Shown here in pieces: positions 33,452 through 43,331 of a stretch of 64,000 nt of DNA. Each line of letters opens with the position of its first letter. Position 1 is the first letter of the stretch. The DNA lies in NCBI GenBank assembly GCA_043228905.1, contig JBHGNT010000013.1, forward strand, positions 5,146,001-5,210,000. The letters are read 5' to 3'. The stretch comes from Azolla caroliniana. Its lineage: Eukaryota > Polypodiophyta. The notes under the pieces are model-generated. The model saw only the letters and a list, made by a program, of their open reading frames with translations. It ran no database searches and was not told where the DNA came from. Both the position numbers and the translations under genes were made by a program.

Positions 33452-34605
33452 TAGTCCTCCGACGACGTGGATGGTGCCGAGGTTTGTGGTACTTCACTGG
33501 GCCCGTCTCTCATGTCAGTTTGCATGCGTACGGAATTATGTTTATTGGCCGTGTCGATCCATTCTTTTGCTACCTGACATACTTCATCCTGGATTTGCCA
33601 CTGAGTAGTCTGCGCTTTACTCCAGGTAGTGATCGTTTGAACATCGGCCATGATACTGTTCACCGCGGGTGCCTTGCCACGGTTGGTTGTTGGACATTGC
33701 GTGGCGTAGTGGCCTGGTTGGTTACATTTAAAACATGTCACATTGGCCGAGCTACTGGTGTCCGGTCGGTCTGTGTGTGGAAGTTGTTGTTGTTGATTCT
33801 CAGTCTCGTTTGGTGGTGGGTTGTTCCGAGGTGCGTTGGAGTTGCGCTGGTCATTTTGAGGAGCGTCCCGTCGGCGGTTGTCATTAGGTCTTCTATTGTT
33901 GCATGTGTTGCGGTTGCCGTTTCGCCGATCAATGCGTGAGTTACGTCGGTCATACCGGTCATTGCGATCGTCATCAGATCGAGCATAATCGTCGTGCTGG
34001 TCATCGCAATAATGATCGCGGCGGTCATCACGTCGGTAGTCGTTGTCTCGGCGCCGTCAATCCGGGGATCACGGTCGGTCGTTATCCTGGTCTCGGTAGA
34101 CATATCGCTCATCCTGCTGAGAGTATGTATTTCGTGGCTTGATCTGGCGGACCGGTGCCGCCGTTGTGCGGTTCAGCATATTATATTCGCACTACTCGAC
34201 CGTGTGAGCTCGAGACTGACAGATCGGACACTGTGGTCGGTGGGGACATTCGAGGGCCAGGTGCCCTGATCCTGAACACGTCGTGCATTGGAGGGCTTGG
34301 CGAAAACGATTGTCCTCTTGGGGAAGAGCGTTTTGCAAGGATGTCATTGAGAAGGCCGTGCCGTGCTGGGTCCGATCGAGGGTGAGAACGCGCGCTATGA
34401 CTTGTTCGATAGTATGGTTGGCGAAATTTGTAATTGCGAGAGTCATTCGTAGAGGCTCTCGTAAACTGGATAGGAAAGTGTCTGGTATATGTTGTGCCGA
34501 GACATCATCGGCCACTTGCCTGTAGAGATCCTGGAACCGGATCGTGAACTGCGCGACCGTTTCGTGCGGTTCCTGGCATATAGAGAAGAATTGCCAGAGC
34601 AGTTC
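33451..34605 (-). pseudogene. Element F gag, C-terminal part with three zinc knuckles
   Basis: Reading from 34605: ELLWQFFSICQEPHETVAQF, YRQVADDVSAQHIPDTFLSS, then two adjacent CCHC knuckles CTTCSGSGHLALEC and CPICQSRAHTVE-stop-C (the residue before the last Cys of the second is a TAG), an Arg/Asp/Asn-rich stretch of about 110 residues (RRDDRRDHYCDD, RYDRRNSR), and a third knuckle CFKCNQPGHYATQC. After it ITTWSKAQTTQWQ resembles the TTRS word found between gag and protease in Athila/Tat-like gypsy elements. The frame ends at the LTR junction. Confidence 0.85.
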
Positions 34606-34610
34606 CCGTT

Positions 34611-34996
34611 TGTTGTCTGTCTGGCCGGACTAGCCTCAACACAGGTGTCTACCCGACACTTCTCCAAAGGGGTGGTAAGGATTGGATGCTAGGTTACACG
34701 CATAAGATAATTATAATTAAGCACGGACGGCAAACAATACGAGATAGAGATAAATACATAATGATTACTATTGTATTACTTCCGTCAAAACACTTTACAA
34801 ATCATCGGATCCTTTTATAGGCATCCGGCAAGGTTACAATCGGTGCGCTTAGGCAACCGACATCCGAATCGGTTCGGATCCGGATCGGTACAACTGTACC
34901 GAATCCGTCCCTCCGAATAATAATTCTACTATTACTTCCTATTATCCGATCCGATTCCGCCTTCCCACTTGTCCTTGCTCTTCTGACCGGCCAACA
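34611..34996 (-). repeat. Left LTR of element H
   Basis: 386 bp. Bases 34734-34996 are almost identical to 43471-43734 (three differences by eye, all in the first 40 bases). Bases 34611-34733 do not align convincingly with 43332-43470 although both start TGTTG. Confidence 0.8.
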
Positions 34997-34999
34997 CAT

Positions 35000-35021
35000 G
35001 GCACGCCCGTGGGAAAGTGCC
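35000..35021. other. Hairpin word, second copy, beside the H LTR
   Basis: One base different from 7951-7972, arms ggcac/gtgcc with inner ccc/ggg. It lies three bases inside the left LTR of H, where a primer-binding site or polypurine tract would be expected. Confidence 0.5.
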
Positions 35022-37263
35022 TTGCACTTCGAATCCACTCCCGGCCTCAGTCTTCCTCCAAAATATCGAGCACACTTTGCTCGATAGTGTCAAGTGGTGC
35101 TTCTTCCTCCTGTTCCTGTTCCTTGCCTGCCTGGTCTCCGACCTCCTGTTGGGTAGGCTGTTCCGTAAAAATTTTCTGCTCCGGCTCTGCTTGATTCCGT
35201 GGTGCCGGTGCTTCCTCACCGCTTCGTCCGGGTTCTTCCTGTTCTCCCTCCGTTCCTGGCTCTGTTCTGTTACCGGTGTCGCTTTCTCCGGTCTCGACTG
35301 GTCGACTTGATATGCCTCCTTCCTCTGCCCTGGTGTCTTCCGGTCTCAGCTCTTCTTCTTCTCCGGCATCGGTCCGCTCCTGCTCTTCTTCAAGTTCGTC
35401 TTCAGGTATTCCTTGTCGGGGTTGTTCGGTGTCGGTTGGTTCATCTTCATCCGGTCGCGTTCCCTCACCAATAGTGGTTGGCGTCGTTCTTCCCTTAGCT
35501 TCATGTCGTAACCGGTCCTGCTCGTATCTCTCCAACTCCAACTGAGTTGCGAGCTGCCCGTCATCCAACCTCTCTACCAACCTTCGGATTTCTTTGAGGT
35601 GTTCTTCTGCTAAAGTGTAGAAATCCTCCGACAATTCCTCCCGAATGGTGACGATACTTTCTTCATCCATCTTGTAGAACCTGTCCCCGGTCTTCTTCCG
35701 ATTCTCGGCATTCGCTCGGAGTGTCTGCAGCTCGGCTGCCTGTTGTGACCACTCCTTCCATAGCTTTTCCGTACTTTCGTTGATACTTGCCTGAGCTCGG
35801 GTACTCCATCCTGACATGATGAGCTTGATCCGGTCAACTCCTGCCTTAGCATGCGCATAAGCTTCCTGCTTTTCCTTCCTTGCCCGTTTTATAATGTCGG
35901 CCATTATCTGAGCCTGGGCCTCGTAATCTGCTTTCTGCTTTTCATAGGTACTCTGCAGTTTGCTGATCGTGAAGGTCGATTTTTCCTTTTCTTCATTCCG
36001 GATCTTGGTCAGGTCCAGCTTTTCCCGCCTTAGCGCCTCTAATTCCTTCCTTCTCTCCGTTGCTTGGGCTATTTCCGCCGACAATGCTTCCTTGTTGGCA
36101 CTCACCTCATCCATCGCCTTAGCCAGGTCTAATCGGGTCTCTTTGAGCTGCTCTTTCAGCTTCTCTATTTGCCGGTCGTAGTCTGCTGCTCGTTTTTTGT
36201 TGTCCGACTCGGCCTGCTTGTGATCTCTGTAGAGACGGTCGAAGTCCTCCGTCTTCTGCTTCAGGCGTCGGTTTGCCTGAGCTCTTAACCGATCGTCCCG
36301 GTCCTTCTGTTGTCGGAGTTCTTCCTGCAGTCGTTCTATCTCTTGTTCAGCATGTCGACGTAGTCGGTCCTTCTCCTTCTGCAGCTTCTCTTTTTCTTCT
36401 TGCAGTCGGTCATTAGCGGCTCGACCTTTCCGGAGGCCTTCTTCCATTTTTTGTCTGTCATCCTCCACCGCTTTCCGCTGCTCCCTTTCTCTTTCCCTTA
36501 ATGCCTCCTGAGCTTGTAACTCCTCTCGTAAGGTTTCTATTATTTTTTCGGTCTCAGGGCCGGTTTGCAAGGCTACCGGTTCCGGTTCCGGTTCTGGTTG
36601 CTTCCTTATTGTCCCGACCGGCTCGGTGACAGCTTGTGCTTGTTGAATTCCTTCCCTTGCCTGCAACAGCTCCCCTTGCATTTCCTCGATCTGTGTTCGG
36701 AGCGCGACCAACTCCTGAGTTGTTGTATGCGTCAGCTGTTGCCGACACGTTTCTTCTTTCTCTAACTGGTCTGCTACTCCCGATAACTGCTCCGAAAGCC
36801 ATCTCAGCCATTGTGGCTTTGTTCTTCCTATTTCGGGGTGGCCTTGCTCACTTAAGCCAGGCTGATTTTCCGGCCTCTTCTCTGGCTCCGGCTCCGGCGC
36901 TCGTTCCTTCTTCTTCTCTGGGATGACCGGTTTTCTGAAGTCCCGCCCAACCGGTGTCGGTGCTGCTTCCCTGGGTACAGGTTCCGGTGCTATTTCCGCC
37001 TCGGCTACTGGAGATGGTCCTTGCGCCCTCTGCTGAGTTCTGTCCACTGGTGGAGCCGGTCCTTTCGCCCGTTTCTCCCGACCTTGTCTTGCTGGGAGTC
37101 TTACCAGTGGTTCGGATGAGTCTTCTGTTTCAGTTTCCTCCTCCGGTGCGGGTACCAGACGGACCTTTTGTCTAGAGACCTCTGGTTCCGGTTCCGGCCG
37201 TCGCAGCGTTATATGGATTGGTTTGCGCGCTACCGGTTCCTCCTCAGCCGCTTTCCCTTTGCG

Positions 37264-37301
37264 TTTACCTGCCGGTTTTGCCTTTACCTGCCGGTTTTGC
37301 C
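37264..37301. repeat. 19-bp perfect tandem duplication
   Basis: tttacctgccggttttgcc occurs twice back to back. Nineteen bases are not a multiple of three, so it alone explains the frame change between the zinc-knuckle half and the coiled-coil half of the H protein. Confidence 0.92.
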
Positions 37302-38186
37302 TTTGTGGCCGGTTCCTGTTGCTGTCGGGATGGTCCTTCCCCCTGTTGTTCTGCTTCTTGCGGGGTCCATCCGGGGGTGTGTTTCTCCAAGATCTGTCGG
37401 CGCTTTGTTATCTTTTTCGGCGTCATCTCCTGCCGACCTCTTTTCTTTTGTGTGATGGGGAGTACCGGTGGGACTAACACCGTTAGCCATTGTGCTATCC
37501 CGGCCCATGGCTTTTTTCCTTCCACCAGATTTTTGATGGCCTCCTTCAATCCTTCGGTTATGAAATGGAGCCAGTCTTTTTGTAAGCCCTCGTACGATGC
37601 TATCAAGAATGTTGCCCGATACTTGGCTATGGCTGGGGGACGGGGATTCACGAATCCGTATTCCATCATAGCGCGGGCCACTTCTCCGAACAGCAGGTTC
37701 TCTCCGCCCTGCGTTCGGTACGCCTTGCTGCTGATAGAGTATTCCCCGAAATATTCGAACAGGATTTCACTGGAAGGGTTTTCGATTGTTTGCAGTCCTC
37801 CTGCTTTGATCCATTGTGTCGCTTGTTTTCTGATTGCCTCCTGGGCCTCCCACTCGGCGGTCTTTCCCTTTGACCGGGTTGTGACCTGCTGTACTTCTGT
37901 TATTTCGGCTGTAACCATGTTGACTTCCGGCTGCTTGTCATAGCTTTTGCTTGGGCATTGGTTACTATAGTGGCCTTCCTTGCGGCAGTAATAACAGTAC
38001 ACCTTGTGACTGTTGCTCGTTTCTCCTTTGTCCCCAGTTTGGAGGGTGGGTATGCTCCGGCGGTCGTCTTCGGTTTTTCGGTTATCCGGTACGGATACCG
38101 GGTTGTCATTTCTTGCTGCCTCCCGACGTTCCTCTCTTCGGAAAAATCCACGCTTCTGATTCCGTCGGAAATTTCGGTTCCCTTGT

Positions 38187-38385
38187 CGCCTCTCTTCTCC
38201 GCGTCGGTCGTATTCCGGGGCTTCGTCTCGGTCGTACCGGTCCCTGGGGTAGCTTTCTTTGCGTCTCTCCTCTCGGTCATAGTTGTCGCGTCTTCTATCA
38301 GCGTATCCTTGTCGCCTCTCTTCTCCGCGTCTGTCGTCTTCCGGGGATTCGTCTCTGTCATACCGGTCCCGGGGGTAGCTTGTTG
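38187..38385 (-). repeat. Repeat encoding the RDRYDRDE-rich units
   Basis: Two copies of a unit of about 120 bp (containing tgtcgcctctcttctccgcg and ggtagct) encode SYPRDRYDRDEAPEYDRR-like peptides. Such basic/acidic alternating repeats are common RNA-binding tracts in gag proteins. Confidence 0.7.
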
Positions 38386-38398
38386 GATACAAAGGCCG

Positions 38399-38682
38399 TG
38401 TCGATGCGGAAGATCAAATAGCATTCGATTGGGGTTGAGTACCTGCGTATGACAGTTTGCAAGATCGTGCACAGAGACAGAGAGAGAGAGAGAGAGAGAC
38501 ACAAAAGACTCTTTATTCAATAGAAAAGAATAATACAACCAACCTTACAAAAAGGTTACAAGGTCACTATATATAGTGACCGACTTAGGGCAACTACCAT
38601 TTATGCTAATTACACAAATGGCCCAAACTTGATCTACACAAGGGATAGTGTGAATACGTCCATTATACACTTGTATTCGACA
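38399..38682 (-). repeat. 3' LTR of element G
   Basis: 284 bp; on the minus strand it starts TGTCGAATACAAG and ends GCATCGACA. It has a TATA region (cactatatatagtgacc), an AATAAAG signal and a CT microsatellite (38476-38499). The H frame opens immediately after it. Confidence 0.82.
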
Positions 38683-38691
38683 CTCCCCCGT
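38683..38691 (-). other. Polypurine tract of element G
   Basis: acgggggag on the minus strand, directly before the LTR start TGTCGAAT. Confidence 0.88.
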
Positions 38692-38875
38692 AATGGGCGT
38701 ATACATGGGTTATCTAAGATTACAGGTATAAACCTAGGTTCTCGGACATATCAGTTTTGTTCGAGTCGGTAGGGTCCGAAGGCAGAAGACCGGACTGGTC
38801 GGGTCGGAAGAGTTGAAGCCGATCGTTAAGGAACTGATGTCGGTTGTCGGAGACCATCCTGCGCTGTGTCCGGCT

Positions 38876-41800
38876 CTAACCGGACTGGTTTGTCGTTACG
38901 CCCATCTGATGCCGAAGGGACCGAAAGCGGTCTGCCGAAAGACACTTGGTCATTCCATCTGCGACATTGTCGGTTGTGGATATTTTCTCTAGACCGATTT
39001 TCCCTGAAATGACGCAGTCCCGAACGAAGTGATATCGAACGTCGATATGCTTGGAGGCGTTGTGGTGAACCGGATTTCTCGACAAGGCAACAGCACCTTG
39101 ACTGTCGCTATAGACAACTGGAGCCGAGTCATGGTCGACTTGCCGAAACGTGTGCGCCAGCCGGCCGAGCCACAAAGCTTCTTTTGCAGCGTCGGACGCA
39201 GCTACATATTCTGCTTCGGTCGTTGAGGTCGCTGTGCACTCCTGAAGTTTCGACTTCCACGAAATTGCTCCATTGCCGAATTTGAAACAGTATCCAGTTG
39301 TTGATTTCCGACTGTCTATACAGCCGGCGAAGTCCGAGTCGGTGTAACCGACTACGCCTGAGGTTGAGTTCGGACCGAAAAGAATGCCGTGATCTTTTGT
39401 GCCAGCCAGATATTTGAACACATGCTTGACTGCGTTCCAATGCGATCGGCCAGGATTGTGCATAAATCTGCTAACGACTCCTACGGCATGAGAAATATCA
39501 GGCCGTGTCGCGACCATCAGGTACATAAGGGAGCCGACTGCCGGTGCATACGGTACCGACTTCATATCTTCCCCCTCCGGACCGGATGTCGGGCAGTCTC
39601 GCTGAGAGAGCCGAAGATTCATGGGGAGCGGGGTTGAAGCAGATTTGGCTGATTGCATGTTGAAGCGTTCCAAGACACGTCCGATATAGTCGGTCTGAGA
39701 CAAAAAAAGATGTCGTTTATCGCGATGCCGACTAATCTTCATGCCGAGTATGTGTCGTGCCGGACCGAGGTCCTTCATGGCAAACTTCAACCGCAGTTGC
39801 CGAATGAGATCGGCAAGTTCGCCCGCGTGGCGTCCAGAAATTAGCATGTCGTCCACGTAAATGATGAGGAAGATGGGTGATCCATCTTGAGCTGTGTTGG
39901 TGAAGAGACAATGGTCCTCATCGCTTTTTGAGAAGCCGATCGATTGGATGAAGTCGTCGAACTTCTTGTACCATTGTCGCGGTGCCTGTTTGAGGCCGTA
40001 TAGACTCTTCCTGAGTCGGCAGACTAGATGTTCTTGGCCAGTTGCCACGAAGCCTTTTGGTTGCTCCATATAAATTTCCTCTTCAAGATCACCATGGAGG
40101 AAGGTTGTTTTGACATCTAGCTGAATCAGCTCCAAGTTGTCGGCTGCCACTACGCCGAGTAGGAAACGAAGGGTTGTCATTTTCACCACTGGTGAAAAAA
40201 TCTTGTCGAAGTCGACGCCATATTCTTGTCGGAAGCCCTTCGCAACTAATCTGGCCTTGTACTTTGGGGTGGTCGAATCAGACGTCTCTTTTAGGCGATA
40301 AACCCACTTGCAAGGAAGAGCACGTCGGTTCCTAGGTAATTCGACCAGATCCCAAGTCTTGTTTGCCCGGATGGAGTGCATTTCCGACTCCATCGCCAGA
40401 TGCCAGGTGGCTGAATCGACAAATGTCGATGCTTCTTCGTAAGACGTCGGTTCGCCGGCGTCGGTGAAGAAAATTCCAGGAGAATACCTCTCCGGAGGTT
40501 GCGACAGTCTCTCGGATCGTTGAGGTATGATTGGACTGGTCGCATCGGGTATCGAGGTCGGATGGTCCGAAAGCGAATCATTCGGCTGTGCCGAGTCGGA
40601 GCTGTCCGAGTCGGGAGTGTAAGGTTCAGCTACCCGTGAAGCTGACCGTGTGTTAAGAGCGGGGCCTTCTTGAAGGGTCGGCACATCGGAAAATGTTACC
40701 CTTCGGACTTCGGTCGGTGTTTCGCCTGATGGAGTCATAGCCGACTCGTTGAACACAACGTCCGAACTTCGAACGATTTGTCTGCGTTCGGGGTCCCAGA
40801 GTCGGTATCCCATTTCGCCGTCTGATCCATATCCAAGGAAAATGCATTTCCTGGACCGAGGTGCAAGTTTTCGGCGAACATCTTTCGGAATAAGGGCGTA
40901 CGCCTCGCATCCGAAGATCCTCAGCTTGTCGTAATTCGGCTTACTGCCGATCCATAGTTCCTGAGGAATTTGAAGTCCTAGAGGTCTACTTGGCGACATA
41001 TTGATTATGTGTACTGCCGTGAGTAGAGCCTCTGCCCAGAAGCCATCCGACAGTCCGGAGTGTTGGAGCATGGAAACTATCCGTTCTTGGATTGTCCGAT
41101 TCATTCGTTCTGCAATCCCGTTTTGCTCCGGACTGTGTGGTGCCGTAAATTCACGTCGGATGCCGCGTTGTCGGCAGAATTTGACGAATTCTTCGGATTT
41201 GAACTCTCCCCCATTATCGGTCCGAAAGCATTTCAGTTTTCGGTCGGTTTGATTTTCTACCATAGCGAGCCAATCGGAGAAGATCGAGAAGACACGATCT
41301 TTGGTGCGAATTGGATAAGCCCACACCTTTCGAGTCGAATCGTCAATAAAACTGACGAAGTAAGAGGCACCGCCAAGAGACAGATGCGGCATTGGGCCAC
41401 AGACGTCCGAGTGGACTAAATCGAGAGGTCTCGTTTCTCTTGGTGCTGATGTCGGGTGTGATGCGGCTGCTTGTTTGCCATACTGGCAATGCTTGCAGAA
41501 TTGATGGTCGGAGAAGGAGAGTTTGGGGATGTACCCGGCTCTAGATAGATGCGTAATGCCGGCCTTGCTGAGGTGTCCTAATCTTCGGTGCCATAGTGAT
41601 GACACAGGAATATCCACCAAAAATGGGTTACCCTCTCTGAGCGTAACATGTAACGGGTACAGTGAGTGTATCTTGGGTCCTCTAGCAAGCAGGAGGTTCC
41701 CCCTGTGGAGTGTCCACCCTCCCGAAGAGAAACCGGCACGAATGCCGTCTTCATCTAGTTGTCCGACTGAGATCATTGGCCTCGAGAGCTCGGGTACATG

Positions 41801-42907
41801 TCGGACATTGTGAAGTACAAGTGTAGAGCCGCCTGCAAGGTTGAGCTCTACTGTGCCAATTCCAATGATGTCACAGTGTTGTGAGTTGCCGACTCGAACT
41901 GAGTCGGAGTGACGGATCGTATATTGCCGAAATTGGGATCTATGAGGAGTCACGTGAAATGACGCGCCCGAATCCAAGAGCCATGTGCTCGATTCTTCAG
42001 TCGTGAGCAGAACTTCTGATCCGACTGGATTTTCGATTGACAGTATATTCGGGTCGTTTGGTAGCACATCAGCTGAGAAGCTGACGTAATTGATCTCCTC
42101 ATGCCGGCCACTCTTCTTGTCTGATTTCTGAGACTTGTCGTTCTTGTTCTTGAGTGCGCGGCAGTCGGCTTTGATGTGTCCGGGTTTCTTGCAATAGTTG
42201 CAGATTCGATTATCCCGTGACTGGCTCCGTCTTCGCTGATTGTTCGGCTGCCGTGAGGAATCTCTTCCTCGTATGTTCGATCGGTCTGTCGAACCTTGTA
42301 CTACATAAGCGTCGTCTGTTGAGTCTTTGGCGAAAGACTTTCTCCGAGCTGCTTCGGTCAGGATCGCGCTCGTGACTTCGGAGTATTTAACAGCCGTGGT
42401 TGACGCGTTGCACACGGTTGTGACGAAAGTTTCCCATGATGAGGGAAGGCTACTCATGAGTATCATTGCTCTGAGTTCATCCTCGATTGCCATCCCCTGA
42501 GATGAGATTTGGGAGCTTATGCTTTCGTACTCATTGAGATGTGCTTGAACCAAATCGGATTCTTTCATCCGCAAGTTGTAGAGGCGCCGGATCAGAAACA
42601 TCTTCGTTGCGGCGACCTTCTTTTCGTAAGTGTCCGACAGTGTTTTCCACAGTTCGAATGCTGTCGTACACGATTGCACCGTAAAGTATACCGATTCCGA
42701 TAGGTGCATCCGAATCGTGGCGCGGACGATTCTGTCCAGCTTCTGCCACTCAATTGGTTTGTATCCTTCTGGAGGTTCTTCATTTTCGATGGGATCGATT
42801 TGCCCCTTGACTATGAGATAGTCCTGCATTTGCTCCTTCCAGAAGTTGAAGTTCGATCCATCGAACTTTCGTAGACTCATTTCTGACGAGCCGGATGTTG
42901 ATGCCAT
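38876..42907 (-). CDS. Copia gag-pol polyprotein, intact (element G)
   Basis: One uninterrupted frame from the ATG at 42907; the track-like TTG one codon upstream is not needed. Domains in order, approximate residues: gag core with FDGSNFNFWKEQMQDYL (15-35), CCHC knuckle CNYCKKPGHIKADC (about 233), protease LLDSGASFHVTP (about 307), GAG-pre-integrase LWHRRLGHLSKAG, integrase zinc part CKHCQYGKQ, core Asp in VHSDVCGPM (about 497), FRTDNGGEFKSEEF (about 561) and PEQNGIAERMNRT (about 595), RT with LDVKTTFLHGDLEEEIYM and active site IIYVDDMLISG (about 1,015), RNase H with YTDSDFAGCIDSRKSTTGY (about 1,186) and TSTTEAEYVAAS. All catalytic residues are present, so this protein could be functional. 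Confidence 0.96.
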   Translation of the reverse strand: MASTSGSSEMSLRKFDGSNFNFWKEQMQDYLIVKGQIDPIENEEPPEGYKPIEWQKLDRIVRATIRMHLSESVYFTVQSCTTAFELWKTLSDTYEKKVAATKMFLIRRLYNLRMKESDLVQAHLNEYESISSQISSQGMAIEDELRAMILMSSLPSSWETFVTTVCNASTTAVKYSEVTSAILTEAARRKSFAKDSTDDAYVVQGSTDRSNIRGRDSSRQPNNQRRRSQSRDNRICNYCKKPGHIKADCRALKNKNDKSQKSDKKSGRHEEINYVSFSADVLPNDPNILSIENPVGSEVLLTTEESSTWLLDSGASFHVTPHRSQFRQYTIRHSDSVRVGNSQHCDIIGIGTVELNLAGGSTLVLHNVRHVPELSRPMISVGQLDEDGIRAGFSSGGWTLHRGNLLLARGPKIHSLYPLHVTLREGNPFLVDIPVSSLWHRRLGHLSKAGITHLSRAGYIPKLSFSDHQFCKHCQYGKQAAASHPTSAPRETRPLDLVHSDVCGPMPHLSLGGASYFVSFIDDSTRKVWAYPIRTKDRVFSIFSDWLAMVENQTDRKLKCFRTDNGGEFKSEEFVKFCRQRGIRREFTAPHSPEQNGIAERMNRTIQERIVSMLQHSGLSDGFWAEALLTAVHIINMSPSRPLGLQIPQELWIGSKPNYDKLRIFGCEAYALIPKDVRRKLAPRSRKCIFLGYGSDGEMGYRLWDPERRQIVRSSDVVFNESAMTPSGETPTEVRRVTFSDVPTLQEGPALNTRSASRVAEPYTPDSDSSDSAQPNDSLSDHPTSIPDATSPIIPQRSERLSQPPERYSPGIFFTDAGEPTSYEEASTFVDSATWHLAMESEMHSIRANKTWDLVELPRNRRALPCKWVYRLKETSDSTTPKYKARLVAKGFRQEYGVDFDKIFSPVVKMTTLRFLLGVVAADNLELIQLDVKTTFLHGDLEEEIYMEQPKGFVATGQEHLVCRLRKSLYGLKQAPRQWYKKFDDFIQSIGFSKSDEDHCLFTNTAQDGSPIFLIIYVDDMLISGRHAGELADLIRQLRLKFAMKDLGPARHILGMKISRHRDKRHLFLSQTDYIGRVLERFNMQSAKSASTPLPMNLRLSQRDCPTSGPEGEDMKSVPYAPAVGSLMYLMVATRPDISHAVGVVSRFMHNPGRSHWNAVKHVFKYLAGTKDHGILFGPNSTSGVVGYTDSDFAGCIDSRKSTTGYCFKFGNGAISWKSKLQECTATSTTEAEYVAASDAAKEALWLGRLAHTFRQVDHDSAPVVYSDSQGAVALSRNPVHHNASKHIDVRYHFVRDCVISGKIGLEKISTTDNVADGMTKCLSADRFRSLRHQMGVTTNQSG

Positions 42908-43331
42908 CAAATTTGGTTTCGGTTGACGAAGCTCGGTTCGGAGTTGACTACGAACCTTGTTGGAGTGCAGCCGGTTGGCTCACCCGATATCGTTCTAGTC
43001 GGATTTGAACCCGAGTCGGTTCGGCTTCGGATATATGTATTGTTGAACTTGCTCGAATTGACTCCGGTAACTTGAGGGACAGAACCGACTGGTCTTCCCG
43101 AATGTTGCCAAATCGGAGTGAGCCCGGTTCGCTTCGGATATATATGCCGAATACCGATTATTGAAACCGATTGTCTGGACCGATTCTGCTTCGGGTGACT
43201 GCAGCGACGAGAGAGACGGACGGATCCAACTGATCCTCTCGAATGTCGATCAGCCGGATGAAGCACGAATTGGGGTTGTTGTCTTGAGACCGATTTGCAC
43301 CGAGTGGTTACAATGAGCGGCGAGCAGCGTT
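42908..43331 (-). other. Leader between right H LTR and G gag
   Basis: No LTR match and no canonical primer site was found. A 119-codon minus frame (43266-42910) has no recognisable domain. On the minus strand a caaccccaattcg...ctgatcgaca stretch (about 43244-43279) faintly resembles the end of the G LTR, and GTGAGCCAACCGGCTG recalls AGTAAGCCAGCCGGTTG at about 43450. It is probably untranslated leader. Confidence 0.5.

Larger units (their letters stand above)
35047..38398 (-). pseudogene. Element H zinc-knuckle and long coiled-coil protein, split by a 19-bp duplication
   Basis: The frame is open from the G LTR junction (RPLYPTSYPRDRYD), so the N-terminus is missing. First comes an Arg/Asp-rich region with a repeated RDRYDRDE(S/A)PE unit. 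Then a CCHC knuckle CYYCRKEGHYSNQC (about residue 130), a VTTRSKGKTAEW word as in F, and a globular part of about 120 residues. A tandem duplication of 19 bp (37264-37301) shifts the frame. Past it the open frame 37047-35047 has Pro/Glu repeats, then about 370 residues of Glu/Lys/Arg/Gln-rich heptads typical of a coiled coil, and an acidic tail ending DILEED. Without the duplication it would exceed 1,100 residues. A gag-derived structural protein is likely; its exact role is unknown. Confidence 0.75.
38399..42907 (-). mobile_element. Copia element G inside H, 5' LTR not found
   Basis: G has an intact gag-pol frame, a polypurine tract (acgggggag read on the minus strand) and a 3' LTR with ends TGTCGA...TCGACA. 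It interrupts the H protein frame at its left border. On the right no matching LTR is found between the gag start and the right LTR of H. Either the 5' LTR and the start of the H gene were removed by a deletion, or the H and G pieces were joined by recombination during reverse transcription. Confidence 0.8.

Noticed and set aside
35017-36181. Plus-strand hydrophobic frames resembling membrane proteins
   Set aside because: They are antisense products of Glu/Lys/Arg-rich codons of the coiled coil, which read as Leu/Phe/Ser on the other strand.
35047-37047. Host gene for a cytoskeletal or centromeric coiled-coil protein
   Set aside because: It is continuous with a CCHC gag-like frame, lies between LTRs inside a nest, has no introns and shares a word with element F.
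37218-37943. Plus-strand 241-codon frame opposite the H protein
   Set aside because: It is Cys/Phe/Ser-rich with no domain and mirrors the minus-strand coding sequence; typical shadow frame.
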